Positions 43,300-56,500 of a DNA stretch of 64,000 nucleotides are shown here, piece after piece (within the stretch, counting starts at the first letter, position 1; every line of letters begins with the position of its first letter). The notes below the pieces were generated by a model. That model was not told the origin of the DNA and made no database searches. It saw nothing but the letters and a program-made list of their open reading frames with translations. The stretch is taken from assembly GCA_033064195.1 (NCBI GenBank), contig JARBJD010000131.1, positions 62,001 through 126,000 on the forward strand, read 5' to 3'. The position numbers and the translations under genes were made by a program. The stretch comes from Blattamonas nauphoetae (taxonomy: Eukaryota > Preaxostyla > Oxymonadida).

Positions 43300-44280
43300 T
43301 TAGAAGACAGTCATGGTCGAACAATTCCTGATCCTCTGAATCGGATTCTTCATCAAAGGGGTGTCTTCTTGTACAAAAAAGTCATGATTGAGGAAATCAA
43401 GCTGAGTTGACACGTCTGGTTCGAGAAATCGAGTTTTGAAGGATTCTCGAAGAGATTGGATGACATAAGTTCCAATTGAGACAGTTTGTGAAAAGACTTG
43501 TTCGAGAGTCTCGTTGTTGGTGTGTGGAAAACAGGCAGGCATTGAATTGCGATGAGTTTCTTCCGTTTCTTCGTTCATCATTTTTCGAAGAGTTTCAACG
43601 ACTTCTCGACACTGTATGAACGTCAATTCATTTGATTGCAGCAAAATGCCGAGTGTGTGTTGCTGGAAGAATGTCAGTATCGAAAATGTCTTTCATGGAT
43701 AACTTGAAACGGTGGGCCCACAGTTGAAACACTGACGATGAATTGGGGTTTGATTCCTGCTTTATCAATGATTCGAAGAGAGGTTGCATAGAGCTGCTCT
43801 CCTGTTCCACCGTCTTTCATTTCCTCCAACCCCGCAAGGATAGCACCAAGACTAGTACGTTTTGACAAAAAAACACAGATTCACCGCCAAACTGAAGTGA
43901 GACGATGGTCCGTGCAAGTGTCGAGAGGAAGAGCAATTGCTGTTCTTTCATGAATGTCTTTCGTTTGACTTTCATAAAAAGTGGTGTCGATGGCTTGGGG
44001 AATGCACCAGAACTTCCGATTGTTCGCGTCTTGTGCTTTGGATCAGATATGATCGTCACAAGAGCTTCACCATCTGGTTGGAGGTTCTCCAATTCAAAAT
44101 AAAAGTGCCCTCTGCGAGCTATGGAGGTGAGTCGAAAACAGAAAACTTGACCAAAGCCAAATATGAGGAGAATCAGCTCGGTTTTGAATATCGATATTTG
44201 AGTGAGAAAAGGTGGCCTACTGTTTTCAACTCAATAGACTCTGGAAGATTCACGATATTCACTCATTCAATTTTTTAACA
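43300..44280 (-). pseudogene. Degraded hAT-like transposase, minus strand
   Basis: Pieces in changing frames, read in coding order from high to low coordinates: GHFYFELENLQPDGEALVTI and FLSTLARTIVSLQFGG (44,110-43,880), GAILAGLEEMKDGGTGEQLY followed by IIDKAGIKPQFIVSVS (43,850-43,730), then FSQTVSIGTYVIQSLRESFK (43,500-43,440). The GTGEQLY...AGIKPQFIVSVS segment resembles the HTG-x-NI...I-x-x-V-x-x-DNA region of hAT transposases. It lies just right of E4's terminal repeat and target duplication, so it belongs to another copy. No intact catalytic triad was found. Family call from motif resemblance only. Confidence 0.35.
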
Positions 44281-45659
44281 TGGTGAGTACAGCATTTAGT
44301 TTTGTCTGGCAACAAGTGGATAAAACGATTCTGAAGATATTCTGAATTGTTCCCAACTTTTTTGCTGTCTTCATTGCTCGGAGTTATCTCTCACCTTCTC
44401 GTTCAAATCGTCTTCTTCAATTCGGTGTTTAAGATAGCATGGGTTGTATTCGTTTTTACTTGATTGTCTGCATTCTGTACTGATTGATTTGACTTTCCAT
44501 GTTATGGAGAGACATGAAATGCCATCAGGTTCGTTGCTCCATCTCGAGGACTGGGAGAAGGCCAATTTCACCTCTAAGTGAAAGGAGACAGGGACAAGAA
44601 AAGTCACTGAAGTGACATAGGATTTCTTTTTTTTTTATGAACAATGAATCAGAAAGAATGACAGACTCCCAGATCTTCTGTGTGGATTGATGCAATTTAG
44701 ACGGGATCTGTGGAACCAAAGTCTGATGGGCTATCAGAGCCTCTTTCAATCGTTTCCGACTTGAACACCAAGTAACCTTTTAACTGTTAGAGACTTTTCT
44801 GGTTAGATGTAGAAATAATCAAATCTTAGAATATTTCTCTCACTCGCACTCGAGAAAACCTCGAAACACCGTGAAAGCAAGACATACACACTTTTTTCTG
44901 CTCTTATTGTCCTTTTTTCTACACTACCAGCCATCCGTTTTGCACCAAAAAAGGTCATTGTTATCGGAAAGATCTCAACAGAAGTTGCTCAAAAAATTCA
45001 CCATTTTTTCAAAGGATATTTTTGTCGAGAAAAAAGTGTTTATTCCTTTATTTCCAGATACCCAGCTTTTTTTGCCTTTTTTTCAAAATGTTCGTTTCAC
45101 CAAAATAACGTTTCATTGCTAAGTGTTGTCAAAATTGTGTCACGGGTTGTGCAAAAATGACCAGTACACCCGAAAAAACAGCCAAAACAGTGTTTTTTGA
45201 GTGTTTCTCTGGATCGTATGAGTGTACAATTCTTCCAAGAAGATGAATTTTTGCGATGTTTTTTTGTAGAATTCGCCAGAGAAGCTTTCTTTGGTCGTTG
45301 TGTTCTGATTGATTTACGATTCGTTCTTGTATGGTGTTCTCTTCTTTCAGAGTCCAAAATTCGACAGTCTCATTATCCCATGTTCCAGCTTCACAAAGGG
45401 AATCACATCTTGCTGTCCATGACTGTTGACCATCTTGAGAATTGGAATGAGGTTCACTGTCATAATACCAGACATCGATTTAAGAAATCTGAGTCAATTT
45501 GGTCTGAATGACATTAAAAAAGACAGTTTCCTTTCTTGTTTCTTAAACGCGAGGGATGATTGATGGAATTCTCGATCTGACCCTTAGCAAAGTCTTTTTC
45601 AAACCTGAGGATTTGGGTTGATCAGGACTAAAGACTCTCCCAGAAAGACGTCAAAACCG
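44281..45659. other. Stretch upstream of the large receptor gene
   Basis: Minus frames at 44371-44749 might be further exons of the degraded transposase, but they lack motifs. 44,870-45,130 is T-rich with featureless frames. The last 300 bases contain the probable promoter of the receptor gene; I can name no specific element in it. Confidence 0.35.
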
Positions 45660-48600
45660 ATGTTCTCCCTGTTCACTGTTCTCAAGTTGTGTCTCATCGG
45701 TTGTTACCTCCACATTCGAGCCCAAGAAGCATTTGTTGTGATTAATCCAAGTCACAGTTCATCTGATGATTCTCTCAAATGCGGTACAGCGGAACTACCT
45801 TGTCAAACCATCGAGTACGCTTATGATCAGAGAACAGAACAAACCGACATCACAAAATGGATCTTCAAGATTCAAGGTACCATGATTTGCGAAGAATTCT
45901 ACACATGCACAGTTACGAAGACAGTGGAGGTACGGGGAGATTCAACAGCAAATGGAATCTTTGGTCTGGCTGATGATGATCCGATGGAAACTGTTTTCAT
46001 TGCATCTGGCGATCTCCATCTTACTCTTCTCTCCCTTGAACGTCACGGACTCTGCAGTGTCGTCCATGTTCACTCGAAAGGAGCTGTGAAAGTCACGAAC
46101 TGTCTGATTAGTTCCAAATTACAGCTTTTTGAGCAGTGGAAAGATGGATGGGGAGACATGTTTGTTGTTTTGGACGGCTCTTTCTCTATCGAGAGCTGCA
46201 CATTGAAAAACTTCGTTGGTGAACAGCCCTTCTGCGTCCTGAACATTAAAGGCGGAAGTGCATCAATTCTATCGCTAGGAATGGAAGCTAACCCAACAGT
46301 TAAGACGACAACTCAAGCACTTCTTCTCCATCAAGGCGGTGACTTCTCGATCAGAAACACTGCTTTTCAGGGAGTTGTTCGACAGCAAGGATCGCCAGCT
46401 GTTTTGGAAAGTCTTAGTTCTTCAGGAACTCTCACTTTAGAAGGGACCAAATTCATCGAGTGCACGGGCAGCCAAACCAAACGAGTAATCTCAATCACCC
46501 GCTCATCCAATTTCGTAGCAGGTTGTGTTGTGATGAAAAATGTCCAATTTCTCGGAAACGACGCTCCACCAGCCGACTGCCTCCATCTGACTGGCCTGTC
46601 CATCGAAACCACTGTCACCGCCGCAACCTTTGAAAATACCCTTCCCAGCTACGACGCGATGTCCCGTGCGCATATTGATGCCTTCCGTGGAAGTGTATCG
46701 CCTTCATCGACGTCCACGTTCAGTCTCATGCTGTTCCTTCATCCGTACGTCACAGGATCAGCTTATGTGGATAGCTCGATGGATAATCACGAAAAATGTG
46801 GTCTTGACAAACTTGGGTGCAAAACTTTGGAATATGCATACGCCAAATTGGTCGGAACAGAAGCTCAGGTGATCCTGAAGAATGATCAAACCCTCACTCT
46901 TCCACTGGCTGCCAGAACTGGCACAACTGGGATTTCTACAGCAACTAATCAGGAGCACTGCAAATTAACGTTTTCTGAGGCAGCTTATATCACAATCGCG
47001 TCCGGATCAAACTTTCACATTTCGAACCTCAAGTTGGATACTTCTGCCCCGCGAAAGGCTGATTTCGTGATTGTGAAGGGAGGAACCGTCACATTTGACA
47101 CAGTTATGATCAGCGTGAGCAACATCCCCAGTTCAGCCATCGTTGTCGAAAGTGGAAAGGCAACCCTGATTGACCTCTCTGTCCCCCCCACTCCTCCAGA
47201 ACAAGCGTCCCATTTCTCACTCCTCTCACTCTTGGATGGAGAGGCCGAACTTGCCTCTTCGAATTTCTCTCCCGAAGCACCTCTTCTCATCACACAAACG
47301 TTCATCGAGCACAAAAAAGGCGCACTCAAAATCGCTGACAGTGTATTCAACAAAATCCATCGACAGACCCCAGCAGAACAGTGCGAGATCCAAGCTCAGA
47401 TCTTGTCGTCGTCATCTTTCTCCTCACTGACACTGAACAACTGTTCTTTCACAGATATCGCAGAAGTTGATAATGGCTGTGTTGTGTTGGTCAGAAAGGA
47501 GGAAGGATTCTCTCCGTCAAGTGTTGTGATGAAGAACTGCTTGTTCTCTTGGACACCCACTGCCTCCACTCCATCACTCTCGTCTCCTCCATTCGTTCTG
47601 ATGTCTGGCCCTTCCATCTCATCCACCGTCACTCCAGAATCCTTCTCAACAACAATCCCCGCCATCGACTCACTCACTCCCTCAACCATCTTCCTCCTTC
47701 GAGGACGAGAAACCAACACTGCCGATTCCCCTGAACTCCCTCTCGCTCTGTTCGTCCATCCTTATTTGGGAGGCTCTCTTTTTCTTTCGAAGAGCTTCGT
47801 CGATCATCCAAACTGTGGACGAGAGCAGCTCCCCTGCCTCACCCTCGCGTTTGGGTATTCCAACGTGAAACGTTTGGATCTGACGCAGAACGACGCTGTT
47901 GTTGTCATGCGAGACAGCGCTGCCCTCGCCGAACCTTTGATTGCTCATCCCTTCCCAGCTACCATCACAACAGCACCAACACTCCAACTGTGTTCGATCA
48001 CATTCGACACGAACGTGTTCATCTCGTCAGGCACCGATTCTGAGTTGACACTGAAGACACTTCGCTTCATCTCGAAATATGACGAGAGAGAAAAAGGATT
48101 CGTGGAAGTTGTTGGAGGACACGCCACCCTTTCCTCTCTCTCCATCTTCCTATTTTCCTCCGAAACAAGCTGTGTCCTCGTCAGCTCCGGTCGCGTCTTC
48201 CTCTCCGAGATCTCAATCACCACACCAGTCGACACCATTAAACTCGCCTTCGAATTCACTCTCCTCCGAATCATGTCCGGCGAAGGCTCGATCTCGGAAT
48301 GCTCGTTCGGAGGTGACCATCCTCTCCATCTGTGGAAGCACGCGCTGTTCGAACACACTGGCGGCCAGCTGCGAGTGTCGGACACAGTGCTTGTGAATGT
48401 GTTCCGTGATGATGGAGAGCAGGACGACAAAGGGTCGCTCTATCGAGGTGCCCTCATCCACTCCGACATCACGCCGTCTGAAACAGAACACAATCCCATC
48501 CCGCCCTCAATCACTGTTGAAAGATGCACAGTCTCCAGTTTTTCTGTCAAACACGGAATAACAGCTTTTTTCGTTCGTAACGCTGCTGGGTTTAGCGATG

Positions 48601-51600
48601 AGCAGGTCAGAATCGTCGACACTCAATTTGACTGGCAACCAACCCGGACAGACCCAGCTCCTCTCTCCTCTCCCCCCTCCTCCCACACTCTCGATACCTT
48701 CCCACCCATCAGCGAACCACACTGCCCGTATCTCGTCCTGATGGGCCCGAAGTTCTCAGCGACAGCTGTCCCATCCTGCCTTCAGGGTTCTTATCCACCG
48801 CTTTCTGAACTTCGCTCCTTCCAACTGTCTCTGTTCATGGGAACGGAAGAGCTGGACGATTCAGTTTTTCACTCCAAAGCACGCCCTTCCTTGGTCACTC
48901 TGTTTTATTCACTCTTTTCGTATTCGTCTGGTGCCATCTATGTTGATCGACGTGCACTGGACACAGCGTCTTGCGGGCTTTTGTTGCTTCCTTGCTCAAC
49001 TTTTCTGTATTCATTTCACAAAGTCAAACAGCCAAACGCGCAGATTCTGCTGAACAACGATGACATGCTCGCTGAACAGTACGTCATCGACAAAGGCGAC
49101 CTTGTCATCACCTCTTCTGACTCTGACAGACTGGCCTCTCTTCTCGTTGGCGACCCAACTTGCTTCATCGTCCACACTGCTTCCCAACTCACATTCACAG
49201 AGATCAGAATAAAACCCACAACAGAAAAGAAGTCGACACTCTTTGTCGTGTCTGGTGGCAAGCTCGCGTTCATCGAAGCGAGACTCGAGCTGTTCAACAC
49301 CCCTTCATCGTGTGTGATCAACGTTGAAAGCGGAGAAGTCGACATGGATGGCATTGTGTTCTACTCTCCATCAGCGTCTGGCGGTCTGTGTGTCGTGAAA
49401 CAATCACTCGGGACAGTCCGACTGTCATATTCTGAAATTGGCGAGCCGACGGGAAAGACCGACACAGGAGATCTCGCTATCTGGGAACAGACTGGCGGAC
49501 ATGTCAGGATTGAGCACTGTTTTGTGCAGAATCTGAAAAGGACGATCGGAGACGGGGCGTTCCTGAACTCGGAACTCTCGTCAGGGTCTGTCTACATCCA
49601 CAACACGCACTTCGACGGAATCAGGTCCACAAATGTCCATGCCATCTTCATCACTGTCCTCCCTCCCTCCACCTTCACCGAGAACACTGTCACTCTCTCC
49701 CACTGCATCTTTCTCAGCCCTGTCCCCACCAGCTCTGTCCTTCTGGTTGGAAAAAATTATGGCGACACCGTGTCAAGCGGACGGATGGCTGGAACCTTCT
49801 TGGATTATGACAGTTTGGGGAAGGACGACGTGTTCGTGTTCCTTGGAATGGACAACGAGGAAGATGTGCTGGAAGTGCCGCTTGTATACGGTGTTTATCC
49901 GCATCTCGAAGGACCTGTCTTCGTCGATCCCGATTTCTTCGATCATCCAAACTGTGGCCGAGCGAAGATCCCCTGTGCCACGATGGTCTACGCTTCGGAC
50001 AAGATGAGAGCGACAGACGAATATATGCAGATTGCGGGGTTGAACTTCCTCGACGACAGAATCGACGTGTTCAAGCAATTCTTGTCAATCGTCTCTGCCA
50101 ACTACACCAGCCCGCTCCTTCAGATCGAGAACGAGGGAGGCTTCACTGTGGCAGGGACACTCGTGATCGACTCGCTCGACATCGAGCTGATGGACACCGA
50201 CGGAGACGAGTCGGTCTTCCAGCTGATCATGGGAATGCTGTCCCTCGTCAACGGAACAGTCGATCCAATCAGAAATCAGGAGCACATCCTCTTCGAAATC
50301 AAGAGCGGGCAGCTGTGGATGGTCAGCATGATCTTCTTGTGGCAGAATTCCAACCCGTCGCCAGCGATTGTGGGACACGAAAACATGGCTCATTTGCATC
50401 TGAGCGACATTGCCAGGCATCTGAGTAGTCCCATCAAAATAGGTAAAACTGGGATCAATTGATGTCAGTGCCTAAATTTGGACTGAGATCAAATTTCAAC
50501 TCTTTTCCTTTGAGATTTTCTCATTATCACTTCATTAATCATGTTCAATTCACTTCTTGTTTTCACATAATGCTCTTCAATATTTCAGACAGCTCTTATT
50601 TCCCAAAAACACGCACGATCACAATCACCAACACTTCTTTTTTCGATGTATTCCCTTCATTGACTTTAGTCAGTGAGAAAAAACCATCAAAGAAGACATA
50701 ATAACGCATTATCGACTTGTTTTTATAATTATTGTTGTAGAACAAACTGAAACAGCAGCACCCAAAGTTTGCATTTTCATGATCTATGAAGTGACCATTT
50801 TCCTTTTTACTTTTTTTTCCATTCAAATATCATATATAAGAAGACTTTTTTGAAATGAAAGAAACGAAATGGTATTGTAGGTATTTAGTGGGATCAGATC
50901 CGACTGGGATCACTGGGATCAAATCAGAAGCCTGGACATTGCAGTGGAAGTGATGAAGAAGACGCGGGATGAGAAGAACAGGCCGGTGATTGTGATCCAC
51001 TCGAACATCACAACTCCTGTCATGTTCAACTCGATCGGACTGTTCACTTTCGTCAACCCCGACTCGAACGAACAAAGAATGGAAATGAAACGACGTTTCG
51101 ACAACGAAACATGTGTCCAGTCAGCCATTCGACGAGCAGAGCAACAAATGCCAGAATCGTCCTTCTTCGTCCTGAACGATCCGACCCCACACGACGAATC
51201 CCTCTGCCACCTCAACGACCCGGTCATCATCCTCGAGAACACGAAAATGCATTCAGATTCCTTCACAACCGACATGTCGTCGTGCCTCCACTTGATCAAC
51301 TCGTCAGCGACCATCGAAATGTTCAAGACATGCCAGCCCCTCACCCCACAAATCCCGCAGTCTGTCAAGATGAATGGAGTGAGATGCGATGGAGGCGAAC
51401 TCCGCATAACCAATTTCTCTCACCACGAAACTCCCATCCCGACCGACGAATTGTGGATTGATGGGAATCAGAAGTGTGCCGTGTCGATCGACGGGAAGAA
51501 CATCGATGCACCACTCTTCGTCCCAACAGTTGACAGCTGGTGGCTCAAAAAGAACAAGAAAGAGTTCGAAATGAGTGTGAATGGAAGTCGCCTGTATCCT

Positions 51601-52044
51601 TGCGGCTACGAAATCCAAATCTGCAACACAACAAAAGACGGGAAGTCCCAAGCTTGTTTCGCCTTGACCAACTCTGCCATCACACTCCACCACGTGAATG
51701 ACACCTGTTTCACAGCCAGCGGGAATCTCTCTTCCTTCCCCTTCCATCCTACCTCAACCTGGGTCGGCCGGCTTGTTTTTGGGATCGACAACAGAGTGGA
51801 ATCGGCCCAACACCCGATTGCAATGAGTGGGTTCATCTTCACTCCACTCAAAGTCGTTCTGAGTGTCGTCCCAGCATTCGGAGGGATCCTGCTGATCCTG
51901 CTCGTGTGTGGGTTGATTGTGCTGGTTGTGCGGAATAAGAGGAAGGGCGAGGAGTACGTCCCGTTGCTTAACGACGTTGAAGGCATCAATACTGACGACA
52001 GGGTGCGAACAGAAGATCAATCAGATTATGGAACTCTTAACTGA
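45660..52044 (+). CDS. 2,001-residue five-module beta-helix surface protein, single-pass
   Basis: Three exons (45660-50442, 50589-50647, 50881-52044) with GT-AG introns and closing phases give 2,001 residues. The first ATG in frame before the signal peptide (MFSLFTVLKLCLIGCYLHI) is chosen; the frame stays open upstream without ATG. Five modules of about 300 residues each open with a cysteine motif, for example CGTAELPCQTIEYA, CGLDKLGCKTLEYAY, CGREQLPCLTLAFGY, CGLLLLPCSTFLYS and CGRAKIPCATMVYA, followed by right-handed-beta-helix-like runs (FSIRNTAFQGV, LRVSDTVLVNVF). Exon 2 supplies a matching rung (TRTITITNTSFFDV). A transmembrane helix (GGILLILLVCGLIVLVV) and a short acidic tail end the protein; no kinase is attached. 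Probably a cell-surface adhesin or receptor; ligand unknown. Confidence 0.85.
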
Positions 52045-52291
52045 AACACAGAACTAGATGTGTCTAATCTCACAGCTTAATCTTTTTTCTAATCATTTAC
52101 GTCCGTAACTTTGTTCGTTCGTGAGATTTGATCGGACTGTTTTTGGAGAAAACGAGAAAAATCGAATCAAGAACAGGACGGGCGCAGACATCCTCGAAGT
52201 ACCAAGAAAAGGTGGATTATATCAGGAAAAACAAAGAAAAAGGGTTTCAAGACATAAAAATAGTTTACAAGAAAGAAAGGGACGAGAAAAA

Positions 52292-53297
52292 TCACGTTCC
52301 TTCGTTCCGATCTGGCAACTCGTTCTGTTCCTGCTCCAACTTTCGCAAGCGTTGTCTGAACCTCTCAGCTCGTTGGAAATGTGGAAGGGGAGGATTCTTT
52401 TCGTCGTAGACGGAATCAGAATGATGCGAGCTTTGTTGTGATTGTCCCTTCTGGGCCTGCTTCTGAAATTGTTGGATACTTCTCTTCGTCATCTTTATCT
52501 TATTGTCGAACAATGCAAGTTGATGAATTGAAGTTGCTATTTCCGGTTCGATTTCGCGAGGATCTTGTGGAGAGATCCCTCCAACTTGACGTTCAGTGAA
52601 TGCAGGAATATATCTTGGAAGATGGGGAGATCCGCCATCATGAGCAAATCCCATTGAAGTATTGGGCGAGCGACGCGTGGAGTACACCGGCAGAGGGTTG
52701 CCAAACAGTCCGAGCGCTGATGATGAACCTTCGCGATATCGGAGCTTTGATTGTCCAAGAAGAACTTGTTGCTGTTTCTGAGGAGAGATGACTCGTGAAA
52801 TTTATGGTGGGATACATCGTAGTTTCGAGATCGTTGACTATGGAAATTCAAAAGTTGCGATTCCCGAAATGCAGTCTTTTGATCGGAACGATCTTGAAGG
52901 TCCTGCTGCATCCGTTTCTTTCTTGATTCGGCAAGGTCATTTGCTTCTGAGAAAAAGTCAGAAAATGGAAAAATTTCACACGTTTGAGATAGAACGGTCT
53001 TTCGACCAAACGGCGGCGAGATGGAGGAAGTCGTGAAAACTACAAAGATAAAAAGAGAGATAAATTTCAGAAAGGAGAGTTTTAGAGAGAAATTTTGTCT
53101 TGGAAGCAAGATACATTCTCCTTGTCTGGATACCAATGATCCCAAGTGCGAACCGGTCTATAGTCATTCTGATGAACAGGGTTCGCATTGTTTCGGATTG
53201 GGGGGAGGTCTTGAGCCATACAGTTTAAAACAAAATGGTGGTGGTTTGAGTCAGAAAAAAGGTATGGACCGTTTGGAATTTGAAGAGAGAATTGCAT
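52292..53297 (-). CDS. Small four-exon protein with coiled-coil C-terminus
   Basis: Exons 53297-53115, 53039-52982, 52946-52816 and 52777-52292, with GT-AG introns of 75, 35 and 38 nt. Phases close to an uninterrupted 285-residue reading frame ending in TGA. The N-terminus is Asn/His/Pro-rich with aromatic patches (NDYRPVRTWDHWYPDKEN). The middle is basic and helical (QANDLAESRKKRMQQDLQDR), then Ser/Gly-rich (GLFGNPLPVYSTRRSPN). The C-terminus is a charged helix pair (QLALFDNKIKMTKRSIQQF, AERFRQRLRKLEQEQNELP). It looks like a cytoskeletal or ciliary structural protein, which is inference only. No domain recognised. It lies convergent with the upstream receptor gene. Confidence 0.7.
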
Positions 53298-53556
53298 TCA
53301 ATCATGGAACGTTAGATTGATGTGGAGTAATAACCCGAATATAATCGGAAAAATTAGGAAATTCAAAGAAACTATCTCATGCCAGGTCGAATCAAACTGA
53401 AGAGCTAGACATTTGAAAAGTTGATAATTTCTGGATGGAGAGAACCTGGCAAATAAAGAAAACATTAAGGGCCATGAGAGCTATCTCATGAGCCGTGTCT
53501 GCATCGGAGAATAGAGAAACATCGACAAACACAGTCAACCACATCGCGGCTTCGTC

Positions 53557-56500
53557 TCACCTCGCTGTGTACTGGTCAGAAGTGTCCATTTGCGACAAAT
53601 CCAACGTTGTCCGAGCTGGCCGCTGTCCTTTGTGAGATCGTCGAGTGGTCGGAGGAACTTCTGGCATGTCGCTCTGACCCGCACTCTCTTCCCATCCGTC
53701 GTGTTCTGTTGGATACGAGCTCTTCGCCTGAAACGCCTGATCATCAGTCCCACTGTCTTCTTCCATCTCGTTCTCGTCTGGAGGGTCGGTGGAAATGAGA
53801 GGCTGTCGTTCACTCTCCAAATATCGAATGTCTTCAGCGAAGAGACGACAGCAACATTTGAACGGTTTGAAATTAAGTGTCTGCATCTTCTCGCCAACTT
53901 TGACGAGAGCACCGAATGCCCCGAAGAATCCAAGCGCAGTCGAGAAGAGCGTGGCAAGCAGCTCAGCCACCTTCTGCCGATACACTCGGTCGATCAGGAT
54001 GATCTGCGCGTCCCTCACAAACTCGAACTGCACAGCGAGTCCGAAGTTGGAGTAAAGTTCGTCGAAGTCGGAGGTCGAGCCAGCTGTGACGTCTGCCGAC
54101 GAGACGAAGAGGCCGTACGAAAGCTCGTTGTCGGCTGCTTTGTATCGCGACCGCTGCAGATCGAACGAGAACACAGTCGGCGTCGGTCCTTTGAACATCA
54201 ACCCTTGCGAATCAACGATAAACGATCCGAGCCCCGAGATCGTCTCGTTTGGGCTGTTGGTGTCCTTCTCTCGACTCGTCTCTGTCCGCATGAACGCAGC
54301 AAGGCCATACGCAACAGCTTCGGGGTTGTCCACTTCGAAGGAGATGGAGGGAGCAGGCGCGGTGACGTCGAATTCGAAGGTTGGGGTGTCGAGAGAGATG
54401 GAGAGGAGACAGTCGACGGTTGGGGAGTAGCGGAGAGTGGTGTTGGTGGAGAGGAGGCGACATGCGATGGTGGGAGGGGAGTCTGGGAGGTGATGGAGAA
54501 GAAGAAGAAGAAGAAGTATGAGAGGGAGATGATGAACGAGAGATGAAGGGAACAAAGAGAAAGATGAGAGAAACGTGATTGTGTTCATACTCGTCTGAAT
54601 TCGGCCAAAATGAACTTTGATCTCTTCACTGCACAACTCCCCGTCTGCTGCCCACCCAATCCGCCCCTCCTCCTCTGCCAACGTGTCGTTCAGAGTGCAC
54701 TGCCTGTTCATCTGGTTGATCACCAACCCTAACTCAGCTGTTGGTGTCTCCATCACTTTCATTGTTGGGTCAGACGGAAGAGACATCTCCACAATCATCG
54801 TCGTCGACTCAAACTTGTTGTTCAGAAAGAACTCCAACAGAATCGACGTGATTGTCCCGACAGTGAAGAAGACGAAGATGACGAACAGACACGCGCCGAG
54901 GAGAGACTTCCGCAGCACCTTCTCCGACACTCTCGTCACTCGATTGACGCGCGTGTGGTGATACCCGTCCATCCAATCCAGCCGCCAGAACCACTTTTTG
55001 GAGCAGGGACACCAGAGGAAGCACGATGCAACGACGATGCCGATGAGCACACCGAACAACGGGATCAGCAGGTTCAGCGCTTGCAGCTCGTCGAGTGTGT
55101 GGAAATCTTGGACTCGACTTGTCATTCCGTTGGGTTCGGACGGAATGGTCGCGTTTCCCACTCTGCTGCCAACTGGACACCAGCCATTCGGATCTGTGCA
55201 AGGCGTGCATGTTGAAGAGCCGTCTGTACCTGCAAACGAACCAGCTGGGCACGACACACAATGATACCCTCTCGTCGCCCCTTCAAACCGATTCGTTGTT
55301 CCTGCTGAGCAGAGTGTTGGGGATATGGTGCCGAATTTTCGAGCGAATGTTCCAGCGGGTGTGATTGAGCAGCCAGCCGACGAAGTTGCGGAAGAGTCGA
55401 CGACAGTGCCAGGCGAGCAGCGGAAGGTGTCAGTGAGTGTGGAGATGAACATTCTGTTGTGGTTGCGAGTGGGATCTGCTCGAAGCCCTTCCGACACGCT
55501 ACCTCCAAACATGAACACCTGCCTCCCGAGAAGCGCCACACTCCCACTTGAAATCCGTCCACTCGCTGTTTGCACTTCGTACTTGGCGTCTGACGAGTCA
55601 AGGGTGAGTTCAGACACTTTCCAATAAGTCCAGAACGGCCGAAGCTCGTCGCCATCCAATCCGCCCATGCTGACAATCCCATCCTCCACGACGACAGTGC
55701 AAGCAGCGATACCGATTGGGTTTTTGGGGAAGGCAGAGGCTGGAAAGGAGAAGGGAGTGGTGAAGACGAAGTTCTGGTCGAGCGAGTATTCCGAAGCGAG
55801 GATGATTCTGTCGATGGTCAGGATCGATTGGTCGGTCTCGCTCAGGCCAGCACAGACGAGAAGCAGGTCGCGCTCCTCACCGTCAATTTCGATTGTTTTC
55901 GTCCAAATCGCAGGTTGCTCTCGAGCTGCCAGGGATGGTTCTGGGGAGAGGGGGGACGCCGAGTTTTCCAGAATGTTCGGTTTGAAGGAACCGTTCAAAT
56001 GCGTCCATTTTGATTCAACGAGTGAGAACACCCAAAGTTCGTTCGAAACTGACTCATCCGAAAACCTCCCTCCGAACACATGAAGCTGCTGATGAAGCAG
56101 AATCATCGCTGCTCCCTTCACACCAGCTGGCATGTCCTCACTCAGCGGAACAAGCTTTGTCCATCGATTTCGTTCGATTGAGAACTGCCACAGGTCGTTC
56201 AGTCTGTTCTCCTCGCCATTCGAGTCCATCCCGTGTCCACCAAACATGAACAGACTCCCAGCGTGTTCGCAGAGTGACATGTCTTCCCTGGCTGTTGGGG
56301 CTTCAAGGCCAGTGTCTGTGTGCTGTTCCCACGAGTGGTTGGTCGGGACGAAGGAATGAAGGTCGTTCAGGAGCAGCTTTTCGTCGTTCCTTCCTCCGAA
56401 CACCCAAAAGCGACCAAACGCGGAGACACTGCGATGGTTGATGCGGGGTGTGGGGACACCGTCGATGGAGTTGGAGAGGAGAGTGTATGTTGGGGTGGGG

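Noticed and set aside
50443-50944. A single 502-nt intron in the large receptor gene
   Set aside because: A 59-nt exon at 50589-50647 with correct phases encodes a beta-helix rung matching the other modules, so two introns fit better.
53590-54546. 318-codon plus-strand frame
   Set aside because: It is antisense to the Kelch/GCC gene, with composition mirroring the minus-strand codons and no domain of its own.
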